37,203 nt of DNA from Amycolatopsis thermalba (GCF_003385215.1 NZ_PQHW01000072.1:1-37203); one strand, 5' to 3'; shown: positions 8,016-16,619, numbered from the stretch's first letter. Translations and numbers: made by a program. Notes: generated by a model not told the origin, from the sequence alone.

Positions 8016-8312
8016 TCAGAACGCCCACTGGGTGCGGCCGCTGGTCCGGGTGCGCAGTTCCTCGTCGCGGCAGGCGCCGTCGAGGACCGCGGTCGATTCG
8101 GCGACCGTCCAGCCGTAGACGCCCTTCGCCATGGTGGAGGTCGCGGTCTTCTCCAGCGCGTGGAACACCTCGGCCCGGACGCGGTGCGCCTCCGTGCCGT
8201 CCGGGCCGGCGTCCACCGCCATCTGGGCGAAATGTCCGGCCAGCCGGTGTTCCCCGCAAGCGAGGAGTTCGAGCGCCCGGAGGCGAGCATGGCCGGCGCC
8301 CGCGGCTGCCAT
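8016..8312 (-). pseudogene. C-terminal fragment of alkyl-sulfatase-like protein (dimerisation domain)
   Basis: From the in-frame ATG at 8312 about 98 residues read like the dimerisation domain of class B metallo-beta-lactamase-fold alkyl sulfatases: Arg-Ala-Leu-Glu-Leu-Leu-Ala, Gly-Glu-His-Arg-Leu-Ala-Gly-His, Glu-Ala-His-Arg-Val-Arg-Ala-Glu-Val, and Ser-Thr-Met-Ala-Lys-Gly-Val-Tyr-Gly-Trp. The metal-binding N-terminal domain, several hundred residues in intact enzymes, is missing; upstream the frame degenerates into Arg/Ser-rich sequence up to an ATG at 8426. It is most simply a decayed gene, although a stand-alone dimerisation-domain protein is possible. It borders the hairpin element at 8519, so truncation may be linked to insertion of the neighbouring cassette. 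Confidence 0.55.
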
Positions 8313-8518
8313 CCGCACCCTCCACCGGCCAGCGCCACCGCCCTCGACCTGTTCGGACGACGCCCTCCGCGAACGCGAGGAGTTCACCGTCTCCGTCAAC
8401 CTCCCCCCTCGGGATCGGGACTGCACGGCCGAATGGCTGGTGGAACCACTCGCCGGCCGTTCTCGAGACAGCTCGGATTACCGGGCCTTGACGACCAGGT
8501 ATGACTGGTTGGCGAGCT

Positions 8519-8545
8519 CCCGTCCGGTCGGATTGACCGGACGGG
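8519..8545. repeat. 11-bp perfect inverted repeat, copy A of a duplicated hairpin element
   Basis: CCCGTCCGGTC at 8519-8529 and GACCGGACGGG at 8535-8545 are perfect complements around a 5-nt loop. The element lies 36 nt before the XRE regulator start. Its right arm and flank (GGACGGGATCTCGGCG, 8539-8554) recur identically at 11982-11997. The general form TCCCGTCCG-N11-CGGACGGGATCTCGGCG is shared by both copies. It could be an operator, a terminator, or a cassette boundary repeat. Confidence 0.7.
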
Positions 8546-8580
8546 ATCTCGGCGAGCGCGGTGGCTTCTACCATGGAGGA

Positions 8581-9438
8581 ATGGACGTTTCCCGGCTCCC
8601 CGCAGACGCACGACAGCGACGCAGCGCCGAGATTCGCGCGTTCCTGCGCTCGCGGCGGGCCCGGTTGGCGCCCGAGGATGTCGGGATGCCCGCGGGCGGC
8701 GCGCGGCGTACGCCGGGGCTGCGCCGTGAAGAGGTGGCGGTGCTCGCCGGTGTCGGAGTCTCCTGGTACACCTGGCTCGAACAGGGCCGCGAGATCAACA
8801 TCTCGGCGGATGTCCTGGACGCCATCGCCCGGGTCCTGCGCCTCGACGGCGAGGAGCGCGAACACCTGTATCTCCTGGCTGGGCTCAACCCGCCGCCGCA
8901 CCGGCAAGCGAACCGCGAGGTCTCTCCCGCGCTTCGGCGGCTGATCGACGGCTGGCTGCCACGCCCCGCCTACGTGATCGACCGGCACTGGAACTTCGTC
9001 GCCGTCAACCGCGCCGCGAATCTGGTGTTCGGGTACGGCGAAGGTGACTACAGCTGCCTGGTGAGTTTCTTCACCAATGCGGCCTTCCGCGCGTCGCTGT
9101 GCCATTGGGAAGATGGTGCGCGGGCGATCGTCGGCCAGTTCCGGGCGGACGCGGCCCGTTATCCGGACGATCCGGAGTTCGGCCGGCTTGCGGCCGACAT
9201 GTGCGCGGCGAGCCCTGCCTTCGCCGACATCTGGGCGGAGCACCCGGTCGGTAGCGCGACCGAGGGCATCAAGACCGTCCGGCACGCGGAGTCCGGCGAG
9301 CTCGTCTTCGAGTACACCGCGCTGCCGCTTTCCGGCCTGCCCGGTCACCGGCTGCTGCTGTACACGCCGGCACCGGACACCGGCACCCAGGCCCGGCTTG
9401 CCGCCCTGCTGGCCGCGCAGAAGCAGACCGAGCGCTGA
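8581..9438 (+). CDS. XRE-family regulator with MmyB-like ligand-binding domain
   Basis: A 285-residue regulator. Residues about 13-85 are a helix-turn-helix of the Arg-Arg-Thr-Pro-Gly-Leu-Arg-Arg-Glu-Glu-Val-Ala type, with Ser-Trp-Tyr-Thr-Trp-Leu-Glu-Gln-Gly in the recognition region. Residues about 105-270 match the PAS-like MLTR ligand-binding domain usual in this actinobacterial family (Asp-Arg-His-Trp-Asn-Phe-Val-Ala-Val-Asn at its start). GGAGGA directly abuts ATG 8581, so spacing is unusually short, but no better in-frame start exists. The SDR and efflux genes follow on the same strand, and family members commonly repress an adjacent dehydrogenase/transporter pair. The inverted repeat at 8519 is a plausible operator. 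Confidence 0.85.
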   Translation: MDVSRLPADARQRRSAEIRAFLRSRRARLAPEDVGMPAGGARRTPGLRREEVAVLAGVGVSWYTWLEQGREINISADVLDAIARVLRLDGEEREHLYLLAGLNPPPHRQANREVSPALRRLIDGWLPRPAYVIDRHWNFVAVNRAANLVFGYGEGDYSCLVSFFTNAAFRASLCHWEDGARAIVGQFRADAARYPDDPEFGRLAADMCAASPAFADIWAEHPVGSATEGIKTVRHAESGELVFEYTALPLSGLPGHRLLLYTPAPDTGTQARLAALLAAQKQTER

Positions 9439-9507
9439 GGGTGGTGGTGGCAGACCCAGGTCCGACCGGCACTCCCAGGCGCGCGGCGGCCGGTCGACGA
9501 TCGGCGT

Positions 9508-10287
9508 ATGAAGCGGTTCACCAACAAGACGGTCCTGGTCACCGGCGGTACCAGAGGCATGGGGTTCGCCACCGCGCGCCGGCTCCTCGACGAAGGCGCC
9601 TACGTCGTCATCACCGGACGCGACCAGGGGCGCGTGGCGGAGGCCGCCGCCCGCCTGCACACCGAGCCCGAGCGGGTGCTCGCAGTCGCGGCCGATGTGA
9701 CCTCCCGCGCCGACCTCCGTCACCTCATGCGGCGCGTCGAGACGTGGCGCGGCAGCCTGGATGCGATCTTCGCCAACGCGGGTGTCGGAATCTTCAAGAC
9801 CACCACCGAGATCACCGACGACGACTTCGACCACGTGGTCGGTGTCAACTTCAAGGGCGTCTTCCTCACCGTCCAGACGATGCTGCCCCTGATGCGGGAC
9901 GGCGGTGCCGTGGTCATCAACGCGTCGTGGACCCTCTACCGCGGGCTGCCCATCGCCTCCGTCTACTCCGCGAGCAAGGCCGCCGCACACAACCTCGCCC
10001 GGACCCTGGCAGCCGACCTCGCGCCACGCGGCATCCGCGTCAACTCGGTCAGCCCCGGCTACATCGACACGGCGATGTACCGCGACGCCAACCCGGAGCC
10101 CGGCGCCGAAGCCCGGAATGCCGCTGAGGTGGCTCTCGGCGGCCTCGGGCACCCGGACGACGTGGCGGCGGCCGTGGCGTTCCTGGCATCCGAGGACGCC
10201 TCCTACATCACCGGCCAGGACCTCGTCATCGACGGCGGCCTCGTCGGCGCCGTGCCCGTGGCGTCACCGCGGAGTGTGCCGGCGTGA
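9508..10287 (+). CDS. SDR family NAD(P)-dependent oxidoreductase
   Basis: A 259-residue classical short-chain dehydrogenase. Thr-Gly-Gly-Thr-Arg-Gly-Met-Gly (12-19) is the cofactor-binding glycine motif, Asp63 is the adenine-ring contact, and Asn90-Ala-Gly stabilises the core. Ser140, Tyr153 and Lys157 (Tyr-Ser-Ala-Ser-Lys) form the catalytic set. The C-terminal Asp-Gly-Gly motif is also present. Arg38 after the second strand suggests NADPH preference. The substrate cannot be read from sequence. The stop overlaps the GTG of the transporter gene by 4 nt, so the two are translationally coupled. The regulator gene lies 69 nt upstream. Confidence 0.92.
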   Translation: MKRFTNKTVLVTGGTRGMGFATARRLLDEGAYVVITGRDQGRVAEAAARLHTEPERVLAVAADVTSRADLRHLMRRVETWRGSLDAIFANAGVGIFKTTTEITDDDFDHVVGVNFKGVFLTVQTMLPLMRDGGAVVINASWTLYRGLPIASVYSASKAAAHNLARTLAADLAPRGIRVNSVSPGYIDTAMYRDANPEPGAEARNAAEVALGGLGHPDDVAAAVAFLASEDASYITGQDLVIDGGLVGAVPVASPRSVPA

Positions 10288-11927
10288 GGCTGCCCACGGG
10301 CGGACGGACGGGCAGCGCACGGCCCGCGATCAGCTGCACCGCCATACTCCTGGTTCTGCTGATCCTTCCGACCTCGGTGACGGGGTCGGGGGTGGCGCTC
10401 CCGCACATCCGGCGCGATACCGGCGCGTCACTGGACGCCCTGCAGTGGGTCGTGCACGGCTACAACCTGACCTTCGCGAGCTTCATGCTCGCTTGTGGCT
10501 CGCTGGCCGACCGGTTCGGCCGGCGCCGCGTGTTCATTGGGGGCGCGGTGCTGTTCACCGTGGCGTCGCTGGTGAGCGCGGCCACGAGCGACATCCTGCT
10601 GCTCGACGTGATGCGCGGCCTCGCCGGTGTCGGTGCCGCCGCATTGCTGACCAGCGGCAGTGCCATCCTGGCCACGAGCTTCGACGGCGCGGCGCGTACC
10701 CGGGCGTTCGCCGCCGTCGGCATCGTGACGGGTGGCGGGCTGGCCATGGGAGCCATGGCCGCGGGCACGCTGGCGGACGCCCTGGGGTGGCGCTGGTTCT
10801 TCGGGCTGCACGCGCTGCTGATGCTGCTGGTGTTGCTCGCCGTCCCGTTCCTGCCCGAATCGCGGGGCGCGGTGACGGCCCGGGTGGACTCGGTGGGCAC
10901 CGCGACGTTCGTCACCAGCCTCTTCCTCCTCATGCTCGGTGTGGTCGAGGGCCCGCGGTGGGGGTGGGGCAGTGCCGGCGTCGTGGGGCTGCTGGCCGGT
11001 TCGGTGGTGTTGATGGTGGCGTTCGTTCTGGTGGAGCGACGCGCCCGGCATCCGATGCTCGATCTGAGACTGCTGCGCAACGCCGAGTTCATGGCGCTGT
11101 GCCTGATCCCGGTGGTCGTCTCCTTCTCGTTCGTGATCCTGCTGCCGCTCCTGCCGAACTACCTGGTGGCCGCGAACGGCGCCTCCAGCAAGACGGCCGG
11201 CGCCACGATGCTGCTGATGACGCTGCCGATCCTGGTCACCCCGCTCCTCGCCGCGAAGCTGATCCGGTGGGGGTTGACCACGCGGCACGTGCTCGGCCTC
11301 AGCTTGGTGTGCCTGACCGGCGGGGTCACCTGGCTCGCAGCGGTCCTGCAGGCCGGCATGAGCCTCACGGCGCTGTCCGGCCCGCTGATCACACTCGGGG
11401 TCGGGCTCGGCCTCAACTTCGGGCTGATCGACGGTGCGGCACTGACCGTGGTGGCGCCCGAGGCCACCGGCACCGCGGCGGGCTTGCTCAACGTGCTGCG
11501 GCTGGGCAGCGAGGCCATCGCCATCGCGGTGGTCGGCACGGTGCTGGTCGACCTCGTGCAAGGTTCGCTGGGTGACGGCCTGGGCGGCTTTCCCGCCTAT
11601 CGCGGAGGGGCCGGCGAGTTGGCCGACAGCGTGAACGCCGGCGACCTCACCGGCCCGCTGTCCGAGGTGCCGGCCGATATCCGGCCGGAGTTCTCCGACT
11701 TCGTCACCAGCGGGCTCACCGGCGCGTGGCAGACGGTGCTGTGGGCAAGCGCCGCCATCTGTGCGGTGCTGTCCGTTCTGATCTACGTCATGCTCGCCGG
11801 ACCGAGGCGCGGACAGTCGCGTGCCGCGGCAGGCGCCGAGCCGCGCCGGGACCATCGGGCGCCCCACCCGGCGGGCCGCGTGGGAAGCGGTCCTCGACCT
11901 GCCGCGGAACGAACTCCGGAACCCTGA
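10284..11927 (+). CDS. MFS transporter, DHA2 (EmrB/QacA-like) family
   Basis: A 547-residue membrane protein with about fourteen hydrophobic segments, the DHA2 topology. Motif A is seen as [11 protein letters not shown] between helices 2 and 3. An antiporter-type Gly-rich motif C region (Gly-Ile-Val-Thr-Gly-Gly-Gly) lies in helix 5. Family members export drugs and other hydrophobic compounds by proton antiport. GTG 10284 overlaps the SDR stop (GTGA), which decides the start. The C-terminal 40 residues are Arg/Pro-rich and probably disordered. It ends before a strong hairpin at 11956. Confidence 0.9.
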   Translation: MRLPTGGRTGSARPAISCTAILLVLLILPTSVTGSGVALPHIRRDTGASLDALQWVVHGYNLTFASFMLACGSLADRFGRRRVFIGGAVLFTVASLVSAATSDILLLDVMRGLAGVGAAALLTSGSAILATSFDGAARTRAFAAVGIVTGGGLAMGAMAAGTLADALGWRWFFGLHALLMLLVLLAVPFLPESRGAVTARVDSVGTATFVTSLFLLMLGVVEGPRWGWGSAGVVGLLAGSVVLMVAFVLVERRARHPMLDLRLLRNAEFMALCLIPVVVSFSFVILLPLLPNYLVAANGASSKTAGATMLLMTLPILVTPLLAAKLIRWGLTTRHVLGLSLVCLTGGVTWLAAVLQAGMSLTALSGPLITLGVGLGLNFGLIDGAALTVVAPEATGTAAGLLNVLRLGSEAIAIAVVGTVLVDLVQGSLGDGLGGFPAYRGGAGELADSVNAGDLTGPLSEVPADIRPEFSDFVTSGLTGAWQTVLWASAAICAVLSVLIYVMLAGPRRGQSRAAAGAEPRRDHRAPHPAGRVGSGPRPAAERTPEP

Positions 11928-11955
11928 CGGCCTCCATGATGCGGTGAGCGGTTGA

Positions 11956-11994
11956 CGAGATCCCGTCCGAGCGTGGTGATCGGACGGGATCTCG
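11956..11994 (+). terminator. 15-bp perfect hairpin after the MFS gene, copy B of duplicated element
   Basis: Arms 11956-11970 and 11980-11994 are perfectly complementary around a 9-nt loop. The hairpin starts 29 nt after the transporter stop, so it is a likely transcription terminator, although no T-tract follows. It shares TCCCGTCCG-N11-CGGACGGGATCTCGGCG with the element at 8518-8554. Confidence 0.7.
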
Positions 11995-12652
11995 GCGTTG
12001 GGTTGTTCGGCAGCTTGTGGCGGTTGGCGGAGCTGGTTTCCGGGTGCGGGAGGGGTCGTTGTCTTTGCCAGTGTTCTCTGGCCCCACCCGTTCCCCCAAC
12101 TCCTCAAGGCGATCCCGATCGCCTTGGATCACCCTGATCGTCTACGCCCTGATCAGCCATAATGCCTATTTCGGCAACGGTGCGCACCGCCCCGGCTGGA
12201 CCGCGCCGGGCGCCGCCGGGAGGCGGTCGTGCCGATGCAGCGGGCGACCCCGAGGTGCCTCTTCCGGGACCAGGGCGGCCCGCGCCCTGCCCACCAGCAT
12301 TCTGGAGTGACACCCAAGCGTCACTCACCAACCGGTGTGCTCGCGGCCGTCCTGGTCGACCAGGCCGTGCTGCGGGCCCCGGTTGACCGTGGCGTCGGCG
12401 CGATCGCAGCTGCGGCACACCACGTTCTCCTCGGCCACCTGGCCGGCGAATCGGCCGCGGCCGCCGGGCTCGCTCACCAGCTCATGCTCGGGCAGGTCGG
12501 GGTACCGCTGGGCGGGTGACCGCCGATGCGCGTTCTGACCCCCAGCCGCTGGTCTGCCCGGGCACGAAGTCCGTGCCGACCACACCCTCGCGGCCGTCGC
12601 CGCGGCCACTCGTCTTCGATCTCGGTGGGCTCGAGGTCCCAGCCCACCGCAA
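11995..12652. other. Gene-poor, apparently decayed stretch
   Basis: No intact gene is convincing. On the minus strand, pieces in different frames look coding. Near 12650-12590 one reads Phe-Val-Ala-Val-Gly-Trp-Asp-Leu-Glu-Pro; near 12500-12325 another contains Cys-Arg-Ser-Cys and ends His-Thr-Gly-Trp-stop. They may be parts of one small zinc-binding protein broken by frameshifts. The plus strand shows only Arg/Pro-rich shadow frames. Confidence 0.4.
12325..12650 (-). pseudogene. Possible frameshifted small protein gene
   Basis: Reading leftwards, a segment with Glu-Pro-Thr-Glu-Ile-Glu-Asp-Glu-Trp shifts frame near 12590. A final segment with Leu-Pro-Glu-His-Glu-Leu-Val-Ser-Glu, Cys-Arg-Ser-Cys-Asp-Arg and Asp-Gln-Asp-Gly-Arg-Glu ends at 12325. 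The composition is more protein-like than the alternative frames, but the breaks prevent a firm call. No family is recognised. Confidence 0.25.
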
Positions 12653-12703
12653 CGAATTTAGTTGCCGAAAGGCGTTGACTCCGCTGAATTAGTGGTGTTC
12701 CAT
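12653..12703 (+). promoter_or_regulatory. Promoter of the aldehyde dehydrogenase with shared TTTAGTTGCC element
   Basis: TTTAGTTGCC (12657-12666) is followed by -35 TTGACT (12675-12680), a 17-nt spacer and -10 TTCCAT (12698-12703). A start of transcription 7-8 nt later would fall at about ATG 12711, so the message may be leaderless. The first 22 nt from 12653 match the site before the APC permease (29039 leftwards) at 20 positions. The same 10-nt core precedes the aminotransferase. Confidence 0.7.
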
Positions 12704-12710
12704 GCGTCAC

Positions 12711-14141
12711 ATGGACACGCAGCACATCCGCAACTTCGTCGACGGCAAGGCGGTCGACGCCGCTGACGGTCGGACCCTGGACCTGGTCGACCCGGTGACC
12801 GGCGCCGTCCACGCCACGTCCGCGCTGTCCGGGCCCGCCGACGTGGACGCCGCGTTCGACGCCGCCGCGAGGGCCTTCGAGACCTGGTCGGAGACCACCC
12901 CGGCGGAGCGGCAACGCGCGCTGCTGCGGATCGCCGACGCGCTGGAGCAGCGCGCGGACGAGTTCGTCCGGTGCGAATCGGCCGACACGGGCAAACCGCT
13001 CGCGCTCACCCGCGACGAGGAGCTGCCGCCCGCGGTCGACCAGATCCGCTTCTTCGCCGGCGCCGCCCGGGTCCTGGAGGGCAAGGCCGCCGCCGAGTAC
13101 CTGGCGGGCCACACCTCGTTCGTCCGGCGGGAGCCGGTGGGCGTGTGCGCTCAGGTCACCCCGTGGAACTACCCGCTGATGATGGCGGTGTGGAAGATCG
13201 CCCCGGCGCTCGCGGCGGGCAACACCGTCGTGCTCAAGCCCGCGGAGACGACGCCGGGCAGCACGGTGCTGCTGGCCGAGCTCGCCGCCGAGTTCCTGCC
13301 GCCCGGCGTGCTCAACGTCGTGTGCGGGGACCGCGACACCGGCCGCGCGCTGGTCACGCACCCGGCCCCGGCGATGGTGTCGGTCACCGGCTCGGAGCGG
13401 GCGGGCATGGAGGTCGCCGGCGCCGCCGCGGCCGGCCTGAAGCGGGTTCACCTGGAGCTGGGCGGCAAGGCGCCGGTCGTGGTGTTCGACGACGCCGACA
13501 TCCCGGCCGCGGCCGAGGGGATCGCCGCCGCCGGGTTCTTCAACGCGGGCCAGGACTGCACGGCGGCCACCCGCGTGCTGGTGCACGACGCGGTGCACGA
13601 CGAGTTCCTGGCCGCGCTGACCGAGCAGGCCAAGGCCACCCGCACCGGGCGCCCCGACGACCCCGGCGTCGCGTACGGGCCGCTGAACAGCCAGGCGCAG
13701 CTGGACAAGGTCGCCGGGTTCCTCGACCGGCTCCCGGATCACGCCCGCGTCCACAGTGGAGGGTCGCGCGTCGGCGATGCCGGGTTCTTCCACGCGCCGA
13801 CGGTGGTGGCCGGGCTGCGGCAGGGCGACGAGATCGTCACCGACGAGGTGTTCGGCCCGGTCATCACGGTCCAGCGGGTCGGCGACGAGCAGGAGGCGAT
13901 CCGGCACGCCAACTCCGTTCGCTACGGGCTGGCGTCGTCGGTGTGGACCCGGGACCACGGCCGCGCGATGCGGATGGCCAAGCGGCTGGACTTCGGTTGC
14001 GTGTGGATCAACACCCACATCCCGATCGTGGCCGAGATGCCGCACGGCGGGTTCAAGCACTCCGGCTACGGCAAGGACCTGTCGATGTACGGCCTGGAGG
14101 ACTACACGCGCGTCAAGCACGTCATGAGCGCGATCGGCTGA
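12711..14141 (+). CDS. Aminobutyraldehyde/betaine-aldehyde-type dehydrogenase
   Basis: A 476-residue aldehyde dehydrogenase. Thr-Pro-Trp-Asn-Tyr-Pro-Leu is the substrate/NAD pocket motif. Glu249 in Leu-Glu-Leu-Gly-Gly-Lys is the general base, and Cys283 in Gly-Gln-Asp-Cys-Thr is the catalytic thiol. The C-terminal Tyr-Gly-Lys-Asp-Leu-Ser-Met-Tyr-Gly-Leu-Glu-Asp-Tyr-Thr is typical of gamma-aminobutyraldehyde dehydrogenases, which convert 4-aminobutanal to GABA in putrescine breakdown. ATG 12711 is favoured over ATG 12702 because the promoter would start transcription there and no ribosome-binding site is visible. The promoter element it shares with the aminotransferase and APC permease supports an amine-catabolic role. 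The exact substrate is inferred. Confidence 0.88.
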   Translation: MDTQHIRNFVDGKAVDAADGRTLDLVDPVTGAVHATSALSGPADVDAAFDAAARAFETWSETTPAERQRALLRIADALEQRADEFVRCESADTGKPLALTRDEELPPAVDQIRFFAGAARVLEGKAAAEYLAGHTSFVRREPVGVCAQVTPWNYPLMMAVWKIAPALAAGNTVVLKPAETTPGSTVLLAELAAEFLPPGVLNVVCGDRDTGRALVTHPAPAMVSVTGSERAGMEVAGAAAAGLKRVHLELGGKAPVVVFDDADIPAAAEGIAAAGFFNAGQDCTAATRVLVHDAVHDEFLAALTEQAKATRTGRPDDPGVAYGPLNSQAQLDKVAGFLDRLPDHARVHSGGSRVGDAGFFHAPTVVAGLRQGDEIVTDEVFGPVITVQRVGDEQEAIRHANSVRYGLASSVWTRDHGRAMRMAKRLDFGCVWINTHIPIVAEMPHGGFKHSGYGKDLSMYGLEDYTRVKHVMSAIG

Positions 14142-14162
14142 CCCCTCAGGCGCCCGTTCCCC

Positions 14163-14771
14163 TCAGCTGCCTGCGGCGGACTTCCCGTTCGCGGGCAGCA
14201 GCATGCGCAACACCCGGCGGCACAGCCCGCCCACCCGCCGCACCAGGACCGGGCTGACGCCGGTCTCCGACAGGTGCGCATTGCCGACCGCCGCGCACAG
14301 CATCAGGTACGCGATGTCGCTCGCCTCGCGTTTGGGCAGGGCGTGGCCGCCCATCAGCGCGCCGGTCAGCGTGTCGAGGATGTCGTGGTACTCGTCCACG
14401 AACTTCTTGCGCAGGTCCTCCGTGCGGCGGGCTTCCTCGAACAGCGCCAGGAAGACGGCCAGCTCGTCGCTGGGTCCGTAGAACCCCGGGTGGAACAGGT
14501 AGTCCAGCACGCCGTCGGCCCGTTTCCGGTCGTCGTCGATCCCGCGCACCCGGTCGAAGGCCTCCCGTCCGGGCGCGTTGATCCACTCGGCGAGCGCGGC
14601 CACCTGGTCGTGCCGGTTGCCCAGGTAGTGCCGCACGTGCCCGCGTGCCAGCCCGGATTCCGCCGCCACGTCCTCCAGTGACGTGCGGGCGAACCCCGAC
14701 CGCGCGACGCAGCGGGCGAACGCGCTCAGGATCTGCTCCTTGCGTTCGGCGGCGAGACTGCTCCGGCCCAC
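14163..14771 (-). CDS. TetR family transcriptional regulator
   Basis: A 202-residue protein. An N-terminal TetR DNA-binding domain spans residues about 8-55 (Ile-Leu-Ser-Ala-Phe-Ala...Thr-Ser-Leu-Glu-Asp-Val-Ala-Ala-Glu-Ser-Gly-Leu-Ala-Arg-Gly-His-Val-Arg-His-Tyr). A helical ligand domain follows. The Ala-Arg-Gly-His-Val-Arg-His-Tyr recognition helix resembles BetI-type regulators of choline/amine genes, but that is only a likeness. The start is GTG 14771, with GGAAGGGAG upstream. It is divergent from the ABC operon and separated by 198 nt that contain a 20-bp palindrome, the expected operator. It is convergent with the aldehyde dehydrogenase (21 nt apart). Confidence 0.88.
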   Translation of the reverse strand: MGRSSLAAERKEQILSAFARCVARSGFARTSLEDVAAESGLARGHVRHYLGNRHDQVAALAEWINAPGREAFDRVRGIDDDRKRADGVLDYLFHPGFYGPSDELAVFLALFEEARRTEDLRKKFVDEYHDILDTLTGALMGGHALPKREASDIAYLMLCAAVGNAHLSETGVSPVLVRRVGGLCRRVLRMLLPANGKSAAGS

Positions 14772-14857
14772 CGTGCTCTCCCTTCCCGGTCCCTCGTCTG
14801 CACGGTAGAGGATATATCCGGCCGCCGTGGCGCGTCCGGAGCGCTGGACGAGTTTTT

Positions 14858-14897
14858 GTTAGTCGGTATTGACTAACTATGGCCGGGGGCACAGAAT
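14858..14897 (+). promoter_or_regulatory. Promoter of ABC operon overlapped by TetR-type palindrome
   Basis: GTTAGTC (14858-14864) and GACTAAC (14871-14877) form a perfect 7-bp inverted repeat with a 6-nt spacer, the size of a TetR operator. -35 TTGACT (14869-14874) lies inside it, and -10 CAGAAT (14892-14897) follows after 17 nt. A bound repressor would block the -35 box. The leader to GTG 14970 would be about 65 nt. GGATATATCC at 14810-14819 may hold the -10 box of the divergent regulator gene. Confidence 0.7.
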
Positions 14898-14969
14898 GAT
14901 GCCACTCATCCTCGACCGAGGGCGACCGGATCGACGTGGACCCGGGCACCGCCTCGGAGGGAGATTCCC

Positions 14970-16619
14970 GTGACCAGAAAGCATCTTTCGCGCCGCCGGA
15001 TCCGTCTTGCCGCGGTGCTCGTGTCGGCCGGCGCCCTCGCGGTCACCACGGGCTGCGGAGGCGGTGGCACGAGCGGGTCCGTCACCCCCGCCGACCTCGT
15101 GGTCTCGACCCCGCCCGCCGCCGGCGAGATCGACAAGGTCTCCTGGGCCCTGCCGATGGGCGAGCCGGCGACGGTGGATCCGGTGAAGGCCGGGGACTAC
15201 TCGCCCAACACGGTGGTGAGCAACCTGTGCGAGCCGCTGATGCGGCTCACCCCGGACTTCTCCGTCGAACCGGGTCTGGCCGAGAGCGTGACGCGGCCGG
15301 ACCCCACGACTCTGGTGTTCACCATCCGGCCGGGCGTGAAGTTCTGGAACGGCAACCCGCTCACCGCGGCGGACGTCGTGCACAGCCTGCGGCGCAACCT
15401 CGACCCGGGAAACCGGCCCGCCCACGCCGACGTCTTCAAGCACGTCGCCGACATCGTCCAGAGCGGGCCGATGCAGGTGACCGTCACCTTCACCAGACCC
15501 GACGAGCAGTTCCTGGACAGCATGGCCGGTTCGGTGAGCGCGGTCAGCGAGAAGTCCTTTGTGGAGAGAGCCGGGGACGGCTACGGCACCCCCAGCGTCG
15601 GCGTGATGTGCACGGGGCCGTTCCGGTTCGGCCGCTGGGTCCCCGGCGAGCGCATCGTGGTGACCCGCAACGACGAGTACTGGGGGACCAAGGCGAAGGC
15701 GAAGGAGTTCGACTTCGTCTTCTTCACCGACGACAGCACCCTGACCACCGCGCTGGTCGCCGGTCAGATCGACGGGACCTACGAGGCGCCCATCGGCAGC
15801 CTCGACACCCTGCGCGGCTCGCCCGGCGGGAAGCTCTACTTCGGACCGTCGACCCAGTCGCTGAGCATCGGCCCGGCGACGACCACCGGCCCGGCCGCCG
15901 ACCCGCGGGTGCGGGAGGCGCTGGACCTGGCGATCGACAAGACCAGCCTGATCGGCAACGTGCTGCACGGCGCCGGCGCGCCGCTGAAGACGTTCACGCC
16001 GCCGCTGTCGTGGGCGGGCGACCCGGCCAAGCCGGTGTTCGACGCCGGCTACGCCGCCCTGCCCGACACCTCCAAGCCCGACCTCGCCCGGGCGCAGGCG
16101 CTCATCAGGGAGGCCGCGCCCGCCGCGGAACCCCTGACGCTGGCCATCCCGTCCGGCGACCAGACCGGCCTGCAGACCGCGACGATCGTCCAGGCCGCGG
16201 CGAAGCAGATCGGCCTCACCCTGGACATCCGGCAGATGCAACCCACCGAGTTCAGCGAGCTGTTCTACGACCCGGCCAAGCGCCAGACCGTCGACCTGGT
16301 GATCGCGCAGGGCTACATCGAGGTGCCGGGGGTCTACTACTACTCGCCCGGGTTCGTCCTCCCCGGCGGCGTGTTCAACTGGACGGGCTGGCGCGACGCC
16401 GAGGTCGAGAGGCTGATGACCGAGGGGCAGCAGGCCGCCGACCCGCAGGTGGCGGCGGAGAAGTTCGTGGCCGCGCAGAAGGTCTTCGCCCCGGCGCGGC
16501 TGCAGATCAGCCTGGCCCAGCTGCACGAGCGGCTGTATATGAGCAACACCATCACCGGCGCGCCCGCGTCGTTCGCCTACATCGGCTCGGCCTGGGCCGC
16601 GGCCGTCGGGAAAGCCTGA
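14970..16619 (+). CDS. Peptide/amine ABC transporter substrate-binding lipoprotein
   Basis: A 549-residue family 5 solute-binding protein (DppA/OppA-like). A basic N-terminus, hydrophobic segment and lipobox Val-Thr-Thr-Gly-Cys29 mark a lipoprotein anchored outside the membrane. Typical stretches are Asn-Leu-Cys-Glu-Pro-Leu-Met-Arg-Leu near residue 90 and Phe-Thr-Ile-Arg-Pro-Gly-Val-Lys-Phe-Trp-Asn-Gly near 115. Arg-Val-Arg-Glu-Ala-Leu-Asp-Leu-Ala-Ile-Asp-Lys follows near 315. GTG 14970 is preceded by GGAGGGAG. It is the first gene of the operon and its stop overlaps the permease ATG. The substrate may be a peptide or another nitrogenous compound handled by the downstream enzymes. Confidence 0.93.
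   Translation: MTRKHLSRRRIRLAAVLVSAGALAVTTGCGGGGTSGSVTPADLVVSTPPAAGEIDKVSWALPMGEPATVDPVKAGDYSPNTVVSNLCEPLMRLTPDFSVEPGLAESVTRPDPTTLVFTIRPGVKFWNGNPLTAADVVHSLRRNLDPGNRPAHADVFKHVADIVQSGPMQVTVTFTRPDEQFLDSMAGSVSAVSEKSFVERAGDGYGTPSVGVMCTGPFRFGRWVPGERIVVTRNDEYWGTKAKAKEFDFVFFTDDSTLTTALVAGQIDGTYEAPIGSLDTLRGSPGGKLYFGPSTQSLSIGPATTTGPAADPRVREALDLAIDKTSLIGNVLHGAGAPLKTFTPPLSWAGDPAKPVFDAGYAALPDTSKPDLARAQALIREAAPAAEPLTLAIPSGDQTGLQTATIVQAAAKQIGLTLDIRQMQPTEFSELFYDPAKRQTVDLVIAQGYIEVPGVYYYSPGFVLPGGVFNWTGWRDAEVERLMTEGQQAADPQVAAEKFVAAQKVFAPARLQISLAQLHERLYMSNTITGAPASFAYIGSAWAAAVGKA

Noticed and set aside
7984-10152. 722-residue minus-strand open frame opposite the XRE regulator and SDR gene
   Set aside because: Its sequence is low-complexity Gly/Arg/Val; the plus strand encodes two recognised families.
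12474-14120. 548-residue minus-strand open frame opposite the aldehyde dehydrogenase
   Set aside because: Shadow of a well-supported gene. Only its far right-hand end outside the dehydrogenase looked protein-like and is noted as a possible remnant.
14877-16526. 549-residue minus-strand open frame opposite the substrate-binding protein
   Set aside because: No recognisable motif, and the plus strand has a lipobox and full family similarity.
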